Below, piece by piece: positions 14,944 through 23,111 of a DNA stretch of 32,860 nucleotides. Source of the stretch: Bacteroidota bacterium (GTDB lineage Bacteria > Bacteroidota > Bacteroidia > Chitinophagales > Chitinophagaceae); the NCBI GenBank assembly GCA_947476825.1, contig CANJRV010000027.1, forward strand, positions 1 to 32,860. The letters are read 5' to 3'. The notes under the pieces were generated by a model that searched no databases, was not told where the DNA came from, and saw nothing but the letters and a program-made list of their open reading frames with translations. A program made the translations under genes and the position numbers. Within the stretch, counting starts at the first letter, position 1; each line of letters begins with the position of its first letter.

Positions 14944-15636
14944 TTAGAAATTCACAGAAGAAATTCTATTTCCCCAACCCATTGTAAATAAATTTGGAAT
15001 ATTATTTACAACAGCAAAAAATACACCTGGACCAGGATTGTAATTTATGGCGTCAAAGAAATGAACATTCATTGGTCCATTACCTGCACCTTTCGCAGAA
15101 TTGGACAAGTTATTAATTGGGGCAACCAAATTAGGTGTTGGTCCTAAAACAGCAAACCCTGGAGCTGGTGCAAAATTGATTAGATTAAACAAGGTAATTG
15201 GAAATGCACGAGTTTTATGTTGATCCAAATACGCAGTAAATGTTGGACTAGAAGTGCCGTGTTCAGCCACATATTCATCTTCATGAATAGAAACTGCGTA
15301 TGCTCTATGTGCTTTTGATTGTTTTATTTCTGCTTGCATTTCAGTGAAAGAAGGAACAGAATTAATGAAGCTTTCAGCCATGTCGCTATTATCGAAATAG
15401 TAATAGTTCATAACACCATCTAATTGATCGGTTACTACTACAGATGTTTGTGGTAACCCAAAATTAGTGATGTCGTGTTGGTGGTATACTTGTTTACCAT
15501 TGCAATAATAATGTGCATCAGTTGGTAGAACATCAGAGGATACTTCTGTAGTAGTTGCAGGAATAGTAATTGGTGTTTTTTGGCATGCTGTGAATGTGAT
15601 GGCAATGACTGCGATTGCGAAGATTAAAGTTTTCAT
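14944..15636 (-). CDS. Lipoprotein of unknown function with a possible beta/gamma-crystallin-like C-terminus
   Basis: A 230-residue protein. The signal MKTLIFAIAVIAITFTACQK has its lipobox Cys at position 18. The middle region (YYFDNSDMAESFINSVPSF..., AYAVSIHEDEY) matches no family I recognise. The C-terminal 45 residues read MNVHFFDAINYN, a Gly/Pro turn, FFAVVNNIPNL, then MGWGNRISSVNF. This resembles a beta/gamma-crystallin Greek-key motif, in which N/D-x-x-S-S binds calcium. The ATG at 15636 is chosen because of the signal peptide; the frame stays open upstream through a leader rich in A and C. A promoter at 15814-15821 and a terminator at 14896-14919 make it a single-gene unit. Confidence 0.7.
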   Translation of the reverse strand: MKTLIFAIAVIAITFTACQKTPITIPATTTEVSSDVLPTDAHYYCNGKQVYHQHDITNFGLPQTSVVVTDQLDGVMNYYYFDNSDMAESFINSVPSFTEMQAEIKQSKAHRAYAVSIHEDEYVAEHGTSSPTFTAYLDQHKTRAFPITLFNLINFAPAPGFAVLGPTPNLVAPINNLSNSAKGAGNGPMNVHFFDAINYNPGPGVFFAVVNNIPNLFTMGWGNRISSVNF

Positions 15637-15813
15637 GATTTTAAATTTTTGTTTTGTTTGTAAATGTTGTTTGTGAATTTTGTTTTTGCTTTTTGTTTGT
15701 TTTGTTTTTGCTTTTGTTAGTGTATTAGAAAGAGAAATTAATGACGCTAGGGTGGATATGTTTTGAAGTAGTTGATGTGTATTTCGTTTTTCATTTTGTT
15801 TGCTTTTCTGATA
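15637..15813 (-). other. Long A/C-rich, G-poor leader of the lipoprotein gene
   Basis: From the putative promoter to the ATG there are about 170 transcribed bases. On the minus strand they consist largely of AAACAAA and AAAAGCAAAAAC stretches with very few G residues. Such a sequence has little capacity to fold and could act as an unstructured ribosome- or protein-binding leader. No clear riboswitch or hairpin was seen. Confidence 0.4.
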
Positions 15814-15821
15814 CAAATGTA
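15814..15821 (-). promoter_or_regulatory. Putative promoter (ATTG, 20 bases, TACATTTG) for the lipoprotein gene
   Basis: On the minus strand TACATTTG is a perfect -7 match, and a TTG lies 20 bases upstream within GGGATTGTACAG. This is the best-spaced -33/-7 pair seen in the window. Confidence 0.45.
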
Positions 15822-15844
15822 GAACCGCATACCACGCTGTACAA

Positions 15845-15886
15845 TCCCGTAAAAGGGTGTACTCTGTAAAATACCGTATTACGGGA
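15845..15886. repeat. Inverted repeat TCCCGTAA / TTACGGGA
   Basis: Perfect 8-bp arms at 15845-15852 and 15879-15886 enclose 26 bases, upstream of the lipoprotein promoter. It is either a regulatory hairpin or operator, or part of the palindromic block that follows. Confidence 0.5.
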
Positions 15887-15945
15887 GAGGGATAATTTTA
15901 GTGTGCTACTAGTGTGAGATACAGTAAAAACAAGGCTTGCAACAA

Positions 15946-16085
15946 ATTATACTTTTTACAGAGGTGTATAATTTACCACAGAGTTGCACTCAGTTTTACC
16001 ACAGAGTTGGACGGAGTTTTTTCACAGAGTTGGACGGAGTTTGACTCAGTTTTACTCTGTGTTTGACTCAGAGTAACTCTGTGGT
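15946..16085. repeat. Palindromic block with three 23-bp CACAGAG direct repeats and inverted copies
   Basis: Direct copies start at 15977, 16000 and 16023, exactly 23 bp apart. The last two share 20 identical bases starting CACAGAGTTGGACGGAG. Inverted counterparts follow at 16054-16061 (ACTCTGTG) and 16075-16084 (AACTCTGTGG), so the block can fold into a long hairpin. A smaller hairpin (ATTATAC/GTATAAT) precedes it at 15946-15972. Similar CACAGAG/CTCTGTG strings occur between genes in many environmental bacteria, from memory and unchecked. Confidence 0.7.
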
Positions 16086-16333
16086 TATTTCTCGAAATAC
16101 TGGCGCAGGAATGGCGTGTAAATGTGCGTGAGCTTCCTTGGCTTGTCAATATTTTTACACTTCTGAGTGCATTGGGAATTGCTGAATGGTCAAGTCAGGA
16201 GCAAGGATAACACGGATGAAAGGATTACATAGATTATAAAAAATGGAAGAACGGTAGATTCAAACCAAAAAAAATATTGTGGCTGTTGGTTAAGAAAAGC
16301 ATAGAAAGGCGAAAAGTAATTTGAGCTATTTCT
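16086..16333. other. Intergenic stretch without a gene
   Basis: No coding frame or RNA gene was recognised. The only pattern is a degenerate direct repeat, GGATAACACGGAT at 16205-16217 and GGATTACATAGATT at 16222-16235. This type of GGATTACACGGATT string is, in my recollection, often found between genes near the CACAGAG repeat. Confidence 0.5.
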
Positions 16334-18454
16334 TTACTTATTCAAGGCTGCATATTTTGCAAGAACAGCGTCTAAGTGTTTTACAAATTTGCTTGGATCT
16401 GCATCATATTTATATCCATTTTCAGCGAGTAGATGTTCGTCTGCATCTATGAAAAAATAATAAGGTTGTGTATTAGAATTGTATTTTGCAGATTGAATAT
16501 CAGAATTTTTTTGCCCTAAATTCATAACCCTACTTCCTAAGAAGGTAGATTCATATTGTTCAGATTCTGGGATTTTTACATTGGTCGCATCACAAAATAA
16601 AGACACGACAATAAATTTATTTTTCATGCGTGAAAACACTTCCTCATTACTCCATACTTGCGTCTCCATTTTTCGGCAGTTGACACATGTAATACCAGTA
16701 AAATCAAGCATGATAGGCTTATGCTGTTCTTTAGAAGCTTTTAACGCATCTTGATAATCATAGTAAGTATTCATGCCATTTTTCTTCACCACTTCTGGTT
16801 CGTAAATTTTGAAATCTTCGGCATAACGATTTTTATTTTCACTTAGGTTATGGCTTGTTGAACCAGACACATTTGCACCTGAATTTATGACAAAATCTTG
16901 GGTGCCCATTGGAGGAACAAATGCGCCCATGCCATTTAATGGCGCGCCCCACATGCCAGGAATTAAATAAAATGCGAATACCATGGTGGTCAAGCCAAAC
17001 ATCAATCTTGTTACGGTAAGATATGGTAAGCCCCAATCATTTTTTGGCAATTCACTGTCATGCGAAAACCGAATAATACCAAATAAATAGAGAGTCATTG
17101 CCAAAGAGATAACAACCCAAATGGCAATAAAGATTTCACGATCTAATAATCGCCAACCCATTTGCAAATCGGCATTACTTAAAAACTTAAATGCCAATCC
17201 TAATTCGATAAATCCGAAAACTACTTTCACAGCATTTAACCAACCGCCTTGCTTATTTAATGCATTTAATAACTGCGGAAAAATAGCAAACAAAGTAAAT
17301 GGCAAAGCCAAGCCCATACCAAATCCTGTGAAGCCAAACAATGGACCAATTTTTGCGCCTTTGCCTATTTCTGAAATCAGTCCACCAATGAATGGTGCTG
17401 TACAAGAGAAAGAAACAATTGCCAATGTCAATGCCATGAAAAATATACCAGACCAAGAATTTAAGTTGGCTCGATTATCGGTAAAAGTGCTCCATTTAGC
17501 AGGAAGCGTTAATTCAAATGCACCTAGGAATGCCGAACCAAAAATTAGAAAAATAATAAAGAAAAAGAAGTTGGTTACCCAATGAGAAGAAATTTCGTAG
17601 AGTATATTTTTATTATTTACGAGCGTAAGCAAAAGTCCTAGTAAAGCAAAAATGAGGATAAGGCTTATAGAATATTGTAAAGCAACTTTAATACCTGATT
17701 TTCTATCTTTGGTACGCTTCAAAAAAAAGCTAACCGTCATAGGTAACATGGCAAATACGCATGGTGTAATGATGGCGAGTAAACCACCACCCATGCCTTC
17801 CAACATTAGAATAATATTGGATCGATGGTCTTCGCTAACTGTAGTTGGTGTGCTTGTTTGATTGGATTTTATTGTTTCTGATATAGGAAGTGGATGGGTT
17901 GTATCTTCGATTTTTGAACCAGAATTCACATCCTGTGGTGTAGTATCTACAATAGTTTCAGCTCCTTTTGCAGTATCTAATTTTGCATCTCCAGCGTCTG
18001 TTATTTTTATTTCAAATGCTCGGTCAACGGCTTTTAAACATTGAGAATGGTCGCAAGTTTGGTAGTTTACATTTCCTTTGATGGAGGTATTGCTAAGTAC
18101 TTTTAGCTTTTGTGTATAGGTAATTTCATTTTCAAAAAAATGGGTAACGCCATCTGTTCCCGGAAATTCTTTGCTAATTTTTTTCCCGGATTCTTTAATT
18201 TTTTCATGGATAAGAACTTGCGGGTTCTTAGTAAACTTAAATGAAGGTGGAACCAGAAGCCCATCTCCACCAGGATCTAAACTCCATAAATGCCATTCAG
18301 GTTTTAAAGAACAATGAATTTTTAATTCATATTCATTGTCTTTTAGCTTGCTTGCATTAAATGTCCAAGTGGTAGGATCCGCAATTATTTGTGCGTCAAT
18401 AAATTGATAGCAACTTAAAAATAGGACAAGCAACAAACATATTTTCTTCTGCAT
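16334..18454 (-). CDS. dsbD: Thiol:disulfide interchange protein DsbD
   Basis: A 706-residue three-domain protein that moves electrons from cytoplasmic thioredoxin to the periplasm. After a signal peptide, the N-terminal DsbD-alpha-like domain has the reactive pair Cys134/Cys139 (YQTCDHSQC). The eight-helix membrane domain carries the partner cysteines in ITPCVFAMLP (Cys232) and SFSCTAPFIGG (Cys351). The C-terminal thioredoxin-like domain has TGITCVNCRK (Cys590, Cys593). All three cysteine pairs are therefore present. It is last in the lipB-to-dsbD run, 4 bases after a gene for a stand-alone copy of its own N-terminal domain. Confidence 0.93.
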   Translation of the reverse strand: MQKKICLLLVLFLSCYQFIDAQIIADPTTWTFNASKLKDNEYELKIHCSLKPEWHLWSLDPGGDGLLVPPSFKFTKNPQVLIHEKIKESGKKISKEFPGTDGVTHFFENEITYTQKLKVLSNTSIKGNVNYQTCDHSQCLKAVDRAFEIKITDAGDAKLDTAKGAETIVDTTPQDVNSGSKIEDTTHPLPISETIKSNQTSTPTTVSEDHRSNIILMLEGMGGGLLAIITPCVFAMLPMTVSFFLKRTKDRKSGIKVALQYSISLILIFALLGLLLTLVNNKNILYEISSHWVTNFFFFIIFLIFGSAFLGAFELTLPAKWSTFTDNRANLNSWSGIFFMALTLAIVSFSCTAPFIGGLISEIGKGAKIGPLFGFTGFGMGLALPFTLFAIFPQLLNALNKQGGWLNAVKVVFGFIELGLAFKFLSNADLQMGWRLLDREIFIAIWVVISLAMTLYLFGIIRFSHDSELPKNDWGLPYLTVTRLMFGLTTMVFAFYLIPGMWGAPLNGMGAFVPPMGTQDFVINSGANVSGSTSHNLSENKNRYAEDFKIYEPEVVKKNGMNTYYDYQDALKASKEQHKPIMLDFTGITCVNCRKMETQVWSNEEVFSRMKNKFIVVSLFCDATNVKIPESEQYESTFLGSRVMNLGQKNSDIQSAKYNSNTQPYYFFIDADEHLLAENGYKYDADPSKFVKHLDAVLAKYAALNK

Positions 18455-18458
18455 ACTT

Positions 18459-18908
18459 TTATTTTATTTCTACGGTAAAAGGTAAATCAGTTGGCGGCAA
18501 GCACATTTTGTCATTGCAACATTGATAGGTAATGGTTCCGGTAAGTTTGAAAGGTTTTGCACTATCGAAGTCTATCATGAAGACTGCATCATTTTCAAAA
18601 AAGTTGACCATGCCTATTCCTTCCATTTCTTTGGTAACAGGTTTGCGTTCCATACGCACTTCACTTTGATTGTTCAGTTTCAATTTGGGATTGATTACCA
18701 CTTGTGTTCCTATCAATAATCCATCCCCTCCAGGATCGGTTGCAAATACGTGCCAATCCTTTTCAATACTGGCCTTCGCATACAAAGTATATTTACCGCT
18801 GGTAGCATTTTTTGTGGCAGAGAAAGTCCATTTCACAGGATTCATATTTTGGGAAAACGCTATTGCACTGCAAAAAAGTATCAACAGTGACAGTATTATT
18901 TTTTTCAT
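18459..18908 (-). CDS. Stand-alone DsbD N-terminal-domain protein (periplasmic)
   Basis: A 149-residue protein with a signal peptide (MKKIILSLLILFCSAIAFSQ) and a single DsbD-alpha-type domain. It aligns by eye with the first 150 residues of the following DsbD: PVKWTFSATK vs PTTWTFNASK, DWHVFATDPGGDGLL vs EWHLWSLDPGGDGLL, and FFENDAVF vs FFENEITY. The redox pair is Cys131/Cys136 in YQCCNDKMCLPP, with an extra Cys130. It probably takes electrons from the membrane domain of DsbD, either as an alternative or as a diffusible carrier. The tandem arrangement points to a domain duplication. It lies 10 bases after purQ. Confidence 0.85.
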   Translation of the reverse strand: MKKIILSLLILFCSAIAFSQNMNPVKWTFSATKNATSGKYTLYAKASIEKDWHVFATDPGGDGLLIGTQVVINPKLKLNNQSEVRMERKPVTKEMEGIGMVNFFENDAVFMIDFDSAKPFKLTGTITYQCCNDKMCLPPTDLPFTVEIK

Positions 18909-18918
18909 GCTTTTTATT

Positions 18919-19605
18919 TTAATTATGAATTAAACTGGCAAATAATTTACGACCATCTACATTTTCTAAGGTAGGCGAACAGGCTCTTTCGGGATGTGGC
19001 ATCATACCAAATACATTGCGACCTGCATTACATATACCTGCAATTGCATTGGTTGATCCATTTGGATTTTCTTGTCCTATTACCCCTGCTCGATTACAAT
19101 ATCTAAAAATGACTTGGTCATTGTCTTCTAATTGTTGCAGCGTTTGCGCATCCGCATAATATCTGCCTTCGCCATGTGCTACTGGAATTTGCAACACTTG
19201 ATTTTTAATGTCTTTTGTTATTGGTGATGCATCATTCTCACTTTGGATAAATACATTTTTACAAACAAATTTTTGGGTGTCGTTCAATAATAATGCGCCG
19301 GGTAATAAACCAGCTTCGCACAATATTTGAAATCCATTGCAAACACCAAGTACTTTTCCGCCACGATTGGCATGTGCAATTACACTTTCCATCATTGGGC
19401 TGAAACGCGCCAGAGCACCACATCTTAAATAATCGCCATAGGAAAAACCACCGGGTAAAACGATACAGTCTTCTTTGCCAAAAGCACTGATATCTTTATC
19501 TTTATGCCATAACATAATCACTTCTTGCTCTAACTCATGACGTAATGCAAATTCCATATCGCGGTCACAATTAGAACCAGGGAAAACAACAACTCCGAAT
19601 TTCAT
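18919..19605 (-). CDS. purQ: Phosphoribosylformylglycinamidine synthase, glutaminase subunit PurQ
   Basis: A 228-residue class I glutamine amidotransferase that supplies ammonia to PurL in step four of purine synthesis. It starts MKFGVVVFPGSNCDRD, with PGGFSYGDYLRCGA, the nucleophile Cys89 in GVCNGFQIL, and His204/Glu206 in MMPHPERA completing the triad. The length is that of a separate PurQ, so separate PurL and PurS subunits should be encoded elsewhere; neither is in the window. The ATG at 19605 is chosen over an in-frame upstream start that would overlap the preceding gene and add ten unrelated residues. Confidence 0.95.
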   Translation of the reverse strand: MKFGVVVFPGSNCDRDMEFALRHELEQEVIMLWHKDKDISAFGKEDCIVLPGGFSYGDYLRCGALARFSPMMESVIAHANRGGKVLGVCNGFQILCEAGLLPGALLLNDTQKFVCKNVFIQSENDASPITKDIKNQVLQIPVAHGEGRYYADAQTLQQLEDNDQVIFRYCNRAGVIGQENPNGSTNAIAGICNAGRNVFGMMPHPERACSPTLENVDGRKLFASLIHN

Positions 19606-19622
19606 GCTTAAATAGTATTGGT

Positions 19623-20603
19623 TTAGAAAAGCCATTGCACGATGACAATGACCGAAAGTAAAAAATAGAATGTAAATATATTATATTTTTCCTTTTGGTT
19701 GTGAAAGGCTTGACTTAAAATAATGCTAATTGGCGTAATTGCTAATAGCCAAGGCAATCCTGGGAAAATATTCGCGAATATGCCAATCAGGACAGAAAAT
19801 ATTAAATACAGGATAATCACATTCCATTTCTTCTGCACGGCAATCGGGTTTTTGATGCCAGATTGATTGATTAAGTAAAGACTATGTACTATGAGAAATA
19901 ATGAAGTAATGGTGAGGATGATGAATTGCACATTGGAAATTAATTTCAAGGGTAAATATATATGTAGAAATAAATGAGGCATCACAGAATGCCAATGTCC
20001 AGTAAGAAAAACAATGCCTAGCGCGAAATAGAAAGGTGTAACGATGCCGAATACATAAGCCAATATTTCTTTAAATGAAAAGGAACGCAAAATGAGCAAC
20101 GTCATCAAAAAGAATATAAACATGGGTATTGCAGGAAAATAGAACAAGCAAGCAGCAGATACCCAAATGCCTATGTCGAAACTGGCTATTTTGGAAGACC
20201 GTGAATGGTAGAGCTGTAAAGACTTTGCGAATGCAATAAATAGGCAAATATTCGCTATAAATACGGTGGAAAATAAAGTTAAGGAAGGCACCAATGCACT
20301 ATATAAAACCAGTGCCAGAGCGGGTAACATGCTTTTGCGTTGGTACAGTTTTTCTTCATTAATGACATAGTTAAAATAAAAAGCAAACAATAAAAAAAGA
20401 ATGGTAGAAATAAAAAGATACAATACAGGTTGATGGATATAGAATTCCTTCAAGCTTTGCCAAGTGAAAAAAAGACCTTGGTTAAAATCAGAAATGCTTT
20501 GTACGTCAGGAGGATGTAAAAATAGATGCACTCTGGTTAGGAGAGTCAGCACTATCAAGCCTATGGAAGAGGCAATGTCATTACGTTTGAACAGTTGAAT
20601 CAC
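19623..20603 (-). CDS. Polytopic membrane protein, DUF6427-like
   Basis: A 326-residue, very hydrophobic protein with about nine or ten predicted membrane helices and no soluble domain. The start MIQLFKRNDIASSIGLIVLTLLTRVHLFLHPP and the LPWLLAITPISIILSQAFHNQKEK segment near the end fit the DUF6427 group of Bacteroidota membrane proteins, which are commonly encoded beside purine or uracil genes. The function is unknown. The start codon is GTG, 9 bases after the previous gene, and it is followed after 17 bases by purQ. The assignment to DUF6427 rests on overall pattern and context. Confidence 0.65.
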   Translation of the reverse strand: MIQLFKRNDIASSIGLIVLTLLTRVHLFLHPPDVQSISDFNQGLFFTWQSLKEFYIHQPVLYLFISTILFLLFAFYFNYVINEEKLYQRKSMLPALALVLYSALVPSLTLFSTVFIANICLFIAFAKSLQLYHSRSSKIASFDIGIWVSAACLFYFPAIPMFIFFLMTLLILRSFSFKEILAYVFGIVTPFYFALGIVFLTGHWHSVMPHLFLHIYLPLKLISNVQFIILTITSLFLIVHSLYLINQSGIKNPIAVQKKWNVIILYLIFSVLIGIFANIFPGLPWLLAITPISIILSQAFHNQKEKYNIFTFYFLLSVIVIVQWLF

Positions 20604-20612
20604 AAAGAAGAA

Positions 20613-22097
20613 TTAAAAACTAATTTTAAGGAAACAAAGATAATTTTTTGTAATACATGGTATCACTATTTCTCCAGCGGATACTTGAATGCCTAATCGG
20701 TTCATGATATTCCAATCGTCTACCTCATCGGAAGTTTGAATTTCTTTCATATTCAATTCACCTTTTGCAGAAATATAGCAGGCCATTAAACGAGTTACTT
20801 TTGAACTAAAATCATTGAAGAGATAAACCTTACCCAATGGATGTTGCAGCATAGCAAATGAGGAAAATTTGCCTTCATCGTCGCTGGTCATTTGTGCTTT
20901 TAAAAAGGTTTGACTCCATGCCATAGCGCCTTCTGGCTTCACATTAAAAATAACAACCTCATCATAATTGAATTCTTGCACGGTACGTGAGTTTTCCGCC
21001 ATCGGTACCATAGAACTTGACATGAGCGGGTTGATAGAAGAAATGGTACGGGTAGTTTGGTACGTTTTTTCGGCACAAAATTCTATACCACCATCTTTCC
21101 GCAAGCTGATCTGCCTAATTTTCATGTCCCGCAAATCTGTTTTACTCGAAGTCACTTGCATCGCCAATGGAATAAAATGACTCATGGTTGGCGTTTGTTG
21201 TGTGATATCGAATTGGGTAACAAAAATTCCATGAGGTGCACTATATCTAGCATCTGCATAATAGCCACAGGCAATGACTAAATGATTGGTATTGTCTGCA
21301 ATCATTTGTAAATCGCTTAGGGTATGTTTATTTAATGTGATATTGTTGATGCTAAATTCTTTTTGATTGCTACAAGCCAATATTTTCAATTCTTCTACAC
21401 CAGCCCTGATTTTATTTCTATCTGTTGCTAAAATGAATATTTCTGCATTATTGTTGATGCATGCTTTATCTGAAATAAAAAAATCGATATTATCCAATAA
21501 TTGATTGACTTGATATTGTATTTGTAAAGCTTCATTTATCACGATAGATTTTAAAACCCAATTGCTTTCCACAATGTACTGGGTATAAAATAAAAACTTG
21601 GATTTATCTTCACTAACTTCCATTGTATAGGCAATATCATCTTGGAAATTGGCTACAGGATTGCTGTCTATAAGCTGTGGTTCTGTAAATGTAAAATCGG
21701 CATTCAATTTAGCCAGCATCAAATTTTTACGTTTATCCTTTTTGACCAGATAAACAAGAAGTATTCCATTGGCCGAAGAAAGTAAACGAATATCGGTTGC
21801 ACGTTCTGGCAAAAAATCTAAGGCAACCGTTTTTTCTTTTTTGAAATCCTTGGTGTAAAAAATAATTTCAGGTAAATCATTATGCTTTCGATACACGGCA
21901 GTGAGTTGCTGATAAGCCCCGATGACCGAGAAGTCATCTACACGGAAATTGAAATCTTCTTTTGGGCTAAGACTTAATTTCTGCGCAAATAGTGGTATAG
22001 ACAAGCAAAGTAAAAAACAGCTTATGCCTATTTTTTTGGTGAATAGCAAATGGAATATCATTTGCGCAAAACTAAGCTTAAAATAGTTTAATTTCAT
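20613..22097 (-). CDS. Secreted beta-rich protein of unknown function
   Basis: A 494-residue protein with a signal peptide ending LLCLSIPLFAQ. ATGs at 22097 and 22061 are both possible; the second gives the more compact signal. The mature chain is made of strand-like segments of the form I-L-L-V-Y-L-V and F-I-L-A-T-D, typical of an extracytoplasmic beta-propeller or sandwich. A SSSMVPMAENSRTVQEFNYDE region lies in the middle. No catalytic motif was recognised. It lies between lipB (34 bases upstream) and the DUF6427 gene (9 bases downstream) in the same operon. Confidence 0.6.
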   Translation of the reverse strand: MKLNYFKLSFAQMIFHLLFTKKIGISCFLLCLSIPLFAQKLSLSPKEDFNFRVDDFSVIGAYQQLTAVYRKHNDLPEIIFYTKDFKKEKTVALDFLPERATDIRLLSSANGILLVYLVKKDKRKNLMLAKLNADFTFTEPQLIDSNPVANFQDDIAYTMEVSEDKSKFLFYTQYIVESNWVLKSIVINEALQIQYQVNQLLDNIDFFISDKACINNNAEIFILATDRNKIRAGVEELKILACSNQKEFSINNITLNKHTLSDLQMIADNTNHLVIACGYYADARYSAPHGIFVTQFDITQQTPTMSHFIPLAMQVTSSKTDLRDMKIRQISLRKDGGIEFCAEKTYQTTRTISSINPLMSSSMVPMAENSRTVQEFNYDEVVIFNVKPEGAMAWSQTFLKAQMTSDDEGKFSSFAMLQHPLGKVYLFNDFSSKVTRLMACYISAKGELNMKEIQTSDEVDDWNIMNRLGIQVSAGEIVIPCITKNYLCFLKISF

Positions 22098-22131
22098 TTC
22101 TGTCAAAACACAAAGCAGATAAAATAATTTT

Positions 22132-22857
22132 TTATTGCTCTACCAATTCCACGTCGAATACCTCTGCAAAATGGTGTTTAATTTTTGCTTCAACATCTGC
22201 CATTGCTACTGTATGGCCAAGTTCTTTTTCGATGCTTGTTACTTGTTTATGTTGTATGCCACAAGGTACTATCATATTGAAATAAGATAAATCTGTGTTT
22301 ACATTTAATGCAAACCCATGCATAGTAATCCATCGGCTAGTACGTACGCCCATGGCGCATATTTTTCGGGCTTTGTGTGGTAGGTCAACATCTAGCCAAA
22401 CGCCAGTTTCGCCTGCACTGCGTGTGCATTGCAAGCCGTATTCAGCTAAGGTTCGAATGATGATTTCTTCTAAATTGCGCATATACCAAACCAAGTCTGG
22501 TTTGAGGCTTTCTAAATCTACAATTGGATAACCTACAATTTGTTCTAAGCCATGAAAGGTAATATCGCCACCTCGATTCGTCTTAAAAAAAGTAATTCCT
22601 TTCTCTTGTAAATATGCGTTATTCACGAGTAAATTTTCGATATGTCCACTTTTACCTAAAGTAAATACAGGTTCATGTTCGCAAAGCAAAAAATGGGATT
22701 TAGTGTGCTCCATTTGTTCTGAACTACTTGCTATTTCCTTTTCTCTATTTCTTTTTTTGATGTCTACATTTTCTTGTAGCAAAGATTCTTGATAATCCCA
22801 TGCTTGCTGGTATTCGATTCTGCCAAGATGTTGAAAGGCAACCTTCAATTTACTCAT
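22132..22857 (-). CDS. lipB: Octanoyl-[acyl-carrier-protein] transferase LipB
   Basis: A 241-residue enzyme that moves octanoate from ACP to lipoyl domains, the first step of endogenous lipoate synthesis. Visible motifs are RGGDITFHG (95-103), the catalytic lysine in HKARKICAMGVRTSRWITMHGFALNV (Lys165) and the catalytic cysteine in NMIVPCGI (Cys199). The region normally reading HGPGQ is HGLEQ (102-106), an unusual change near the substrate pocket. A charged insertion (about 31-52) follows the first helix. The start is supported by the signature MSKLKVAFQHLG and by a TACTTTTG box 5 bases upstream. lipA is not in the window. It is first in the minus-strand run ending with dsbD. Confidence 0.92.
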   Translation of the reverse strand: MSKLKVAFQHLGRIEYQQAWDYQESLLQENVDIKKRNREKEIASSSEQMEHTKSHFLLCEHEPVFTLGKSGHIENLLVNNAYLQEKGITFFKTNRGGDITFHGLEQIVGYPIVDLESLKPDLVWYMRNLEEIIIRTLAEYGLQCTRSAGETGVWLDVDLPHKARKICAMGVRTSRWITMHGFALNVNTDLSYFNMIVPCGIQHKQVTSIEKELGHTVAMADVEAKIKHHFAEVFDVELVEQ

Positions 22858-22862
22858 AGGGG

Positions 22863-22870
22863 CAAAAGTA
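22863..22870 (-). promoter_or_regulatory. Putative -7 box (TACTTTTG) for the lipB operon
   Basis: On the minus strand the sequence reads TACTTTTG, CCCCT, then ATG. It is a perfect TAnnTTTG match 5 bases from the lipB start, implying a leaderless or nearly leaderless message for the six-gene run. Confidence 0.35.
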
Positions 22871-22934
22871 TGCCAGTAGCATTAATTTTTAATCATTATA
22901 ACACCACAACCTATCATCCAAGGATCTGGGTTTT

Positions 22935-23016
22935 GCGGCAACGATTGTAATGGAAATCCTTTTTGCGGCGAAGCAAGCAAAAAGATTGAAATGGAAAGCG
23001 TGTGGGCCGCCCAAAA
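22935..23016 (+). repeat. Interspersed GCGGCAACG element, copy 1
   Basis: An 82-bp element running from GCGGCAACGATTG to GGCCGCCCAAAA. It has an internal hairpin, CTTTTTGC and GCAAAAAG around GGCGAAGCAA. It differs from copy 3 (30379-30460) at only four positions and lies between lipB and rluD. A 75-codon minus-strand frame through it is not considered a gene. Confidence 0.8.
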
Positions 23017-23111
23017 TATATTCATTGCATTTTTAGTAGAATGTAAAAGTTCTAAAGATGTAATTGAATGGTTTCGACAAATAGTAATAAATGGTTTAAC
23101 TTCGTCCACTT

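Noticed and set aside
22882-23109. 75-codon minus-strand gene between lipB and rluD
   Set aside because: The frame runs through the GCGGCAACG repeat, which occurs elsewhere without a conserved frame. The translation is not protein-like.
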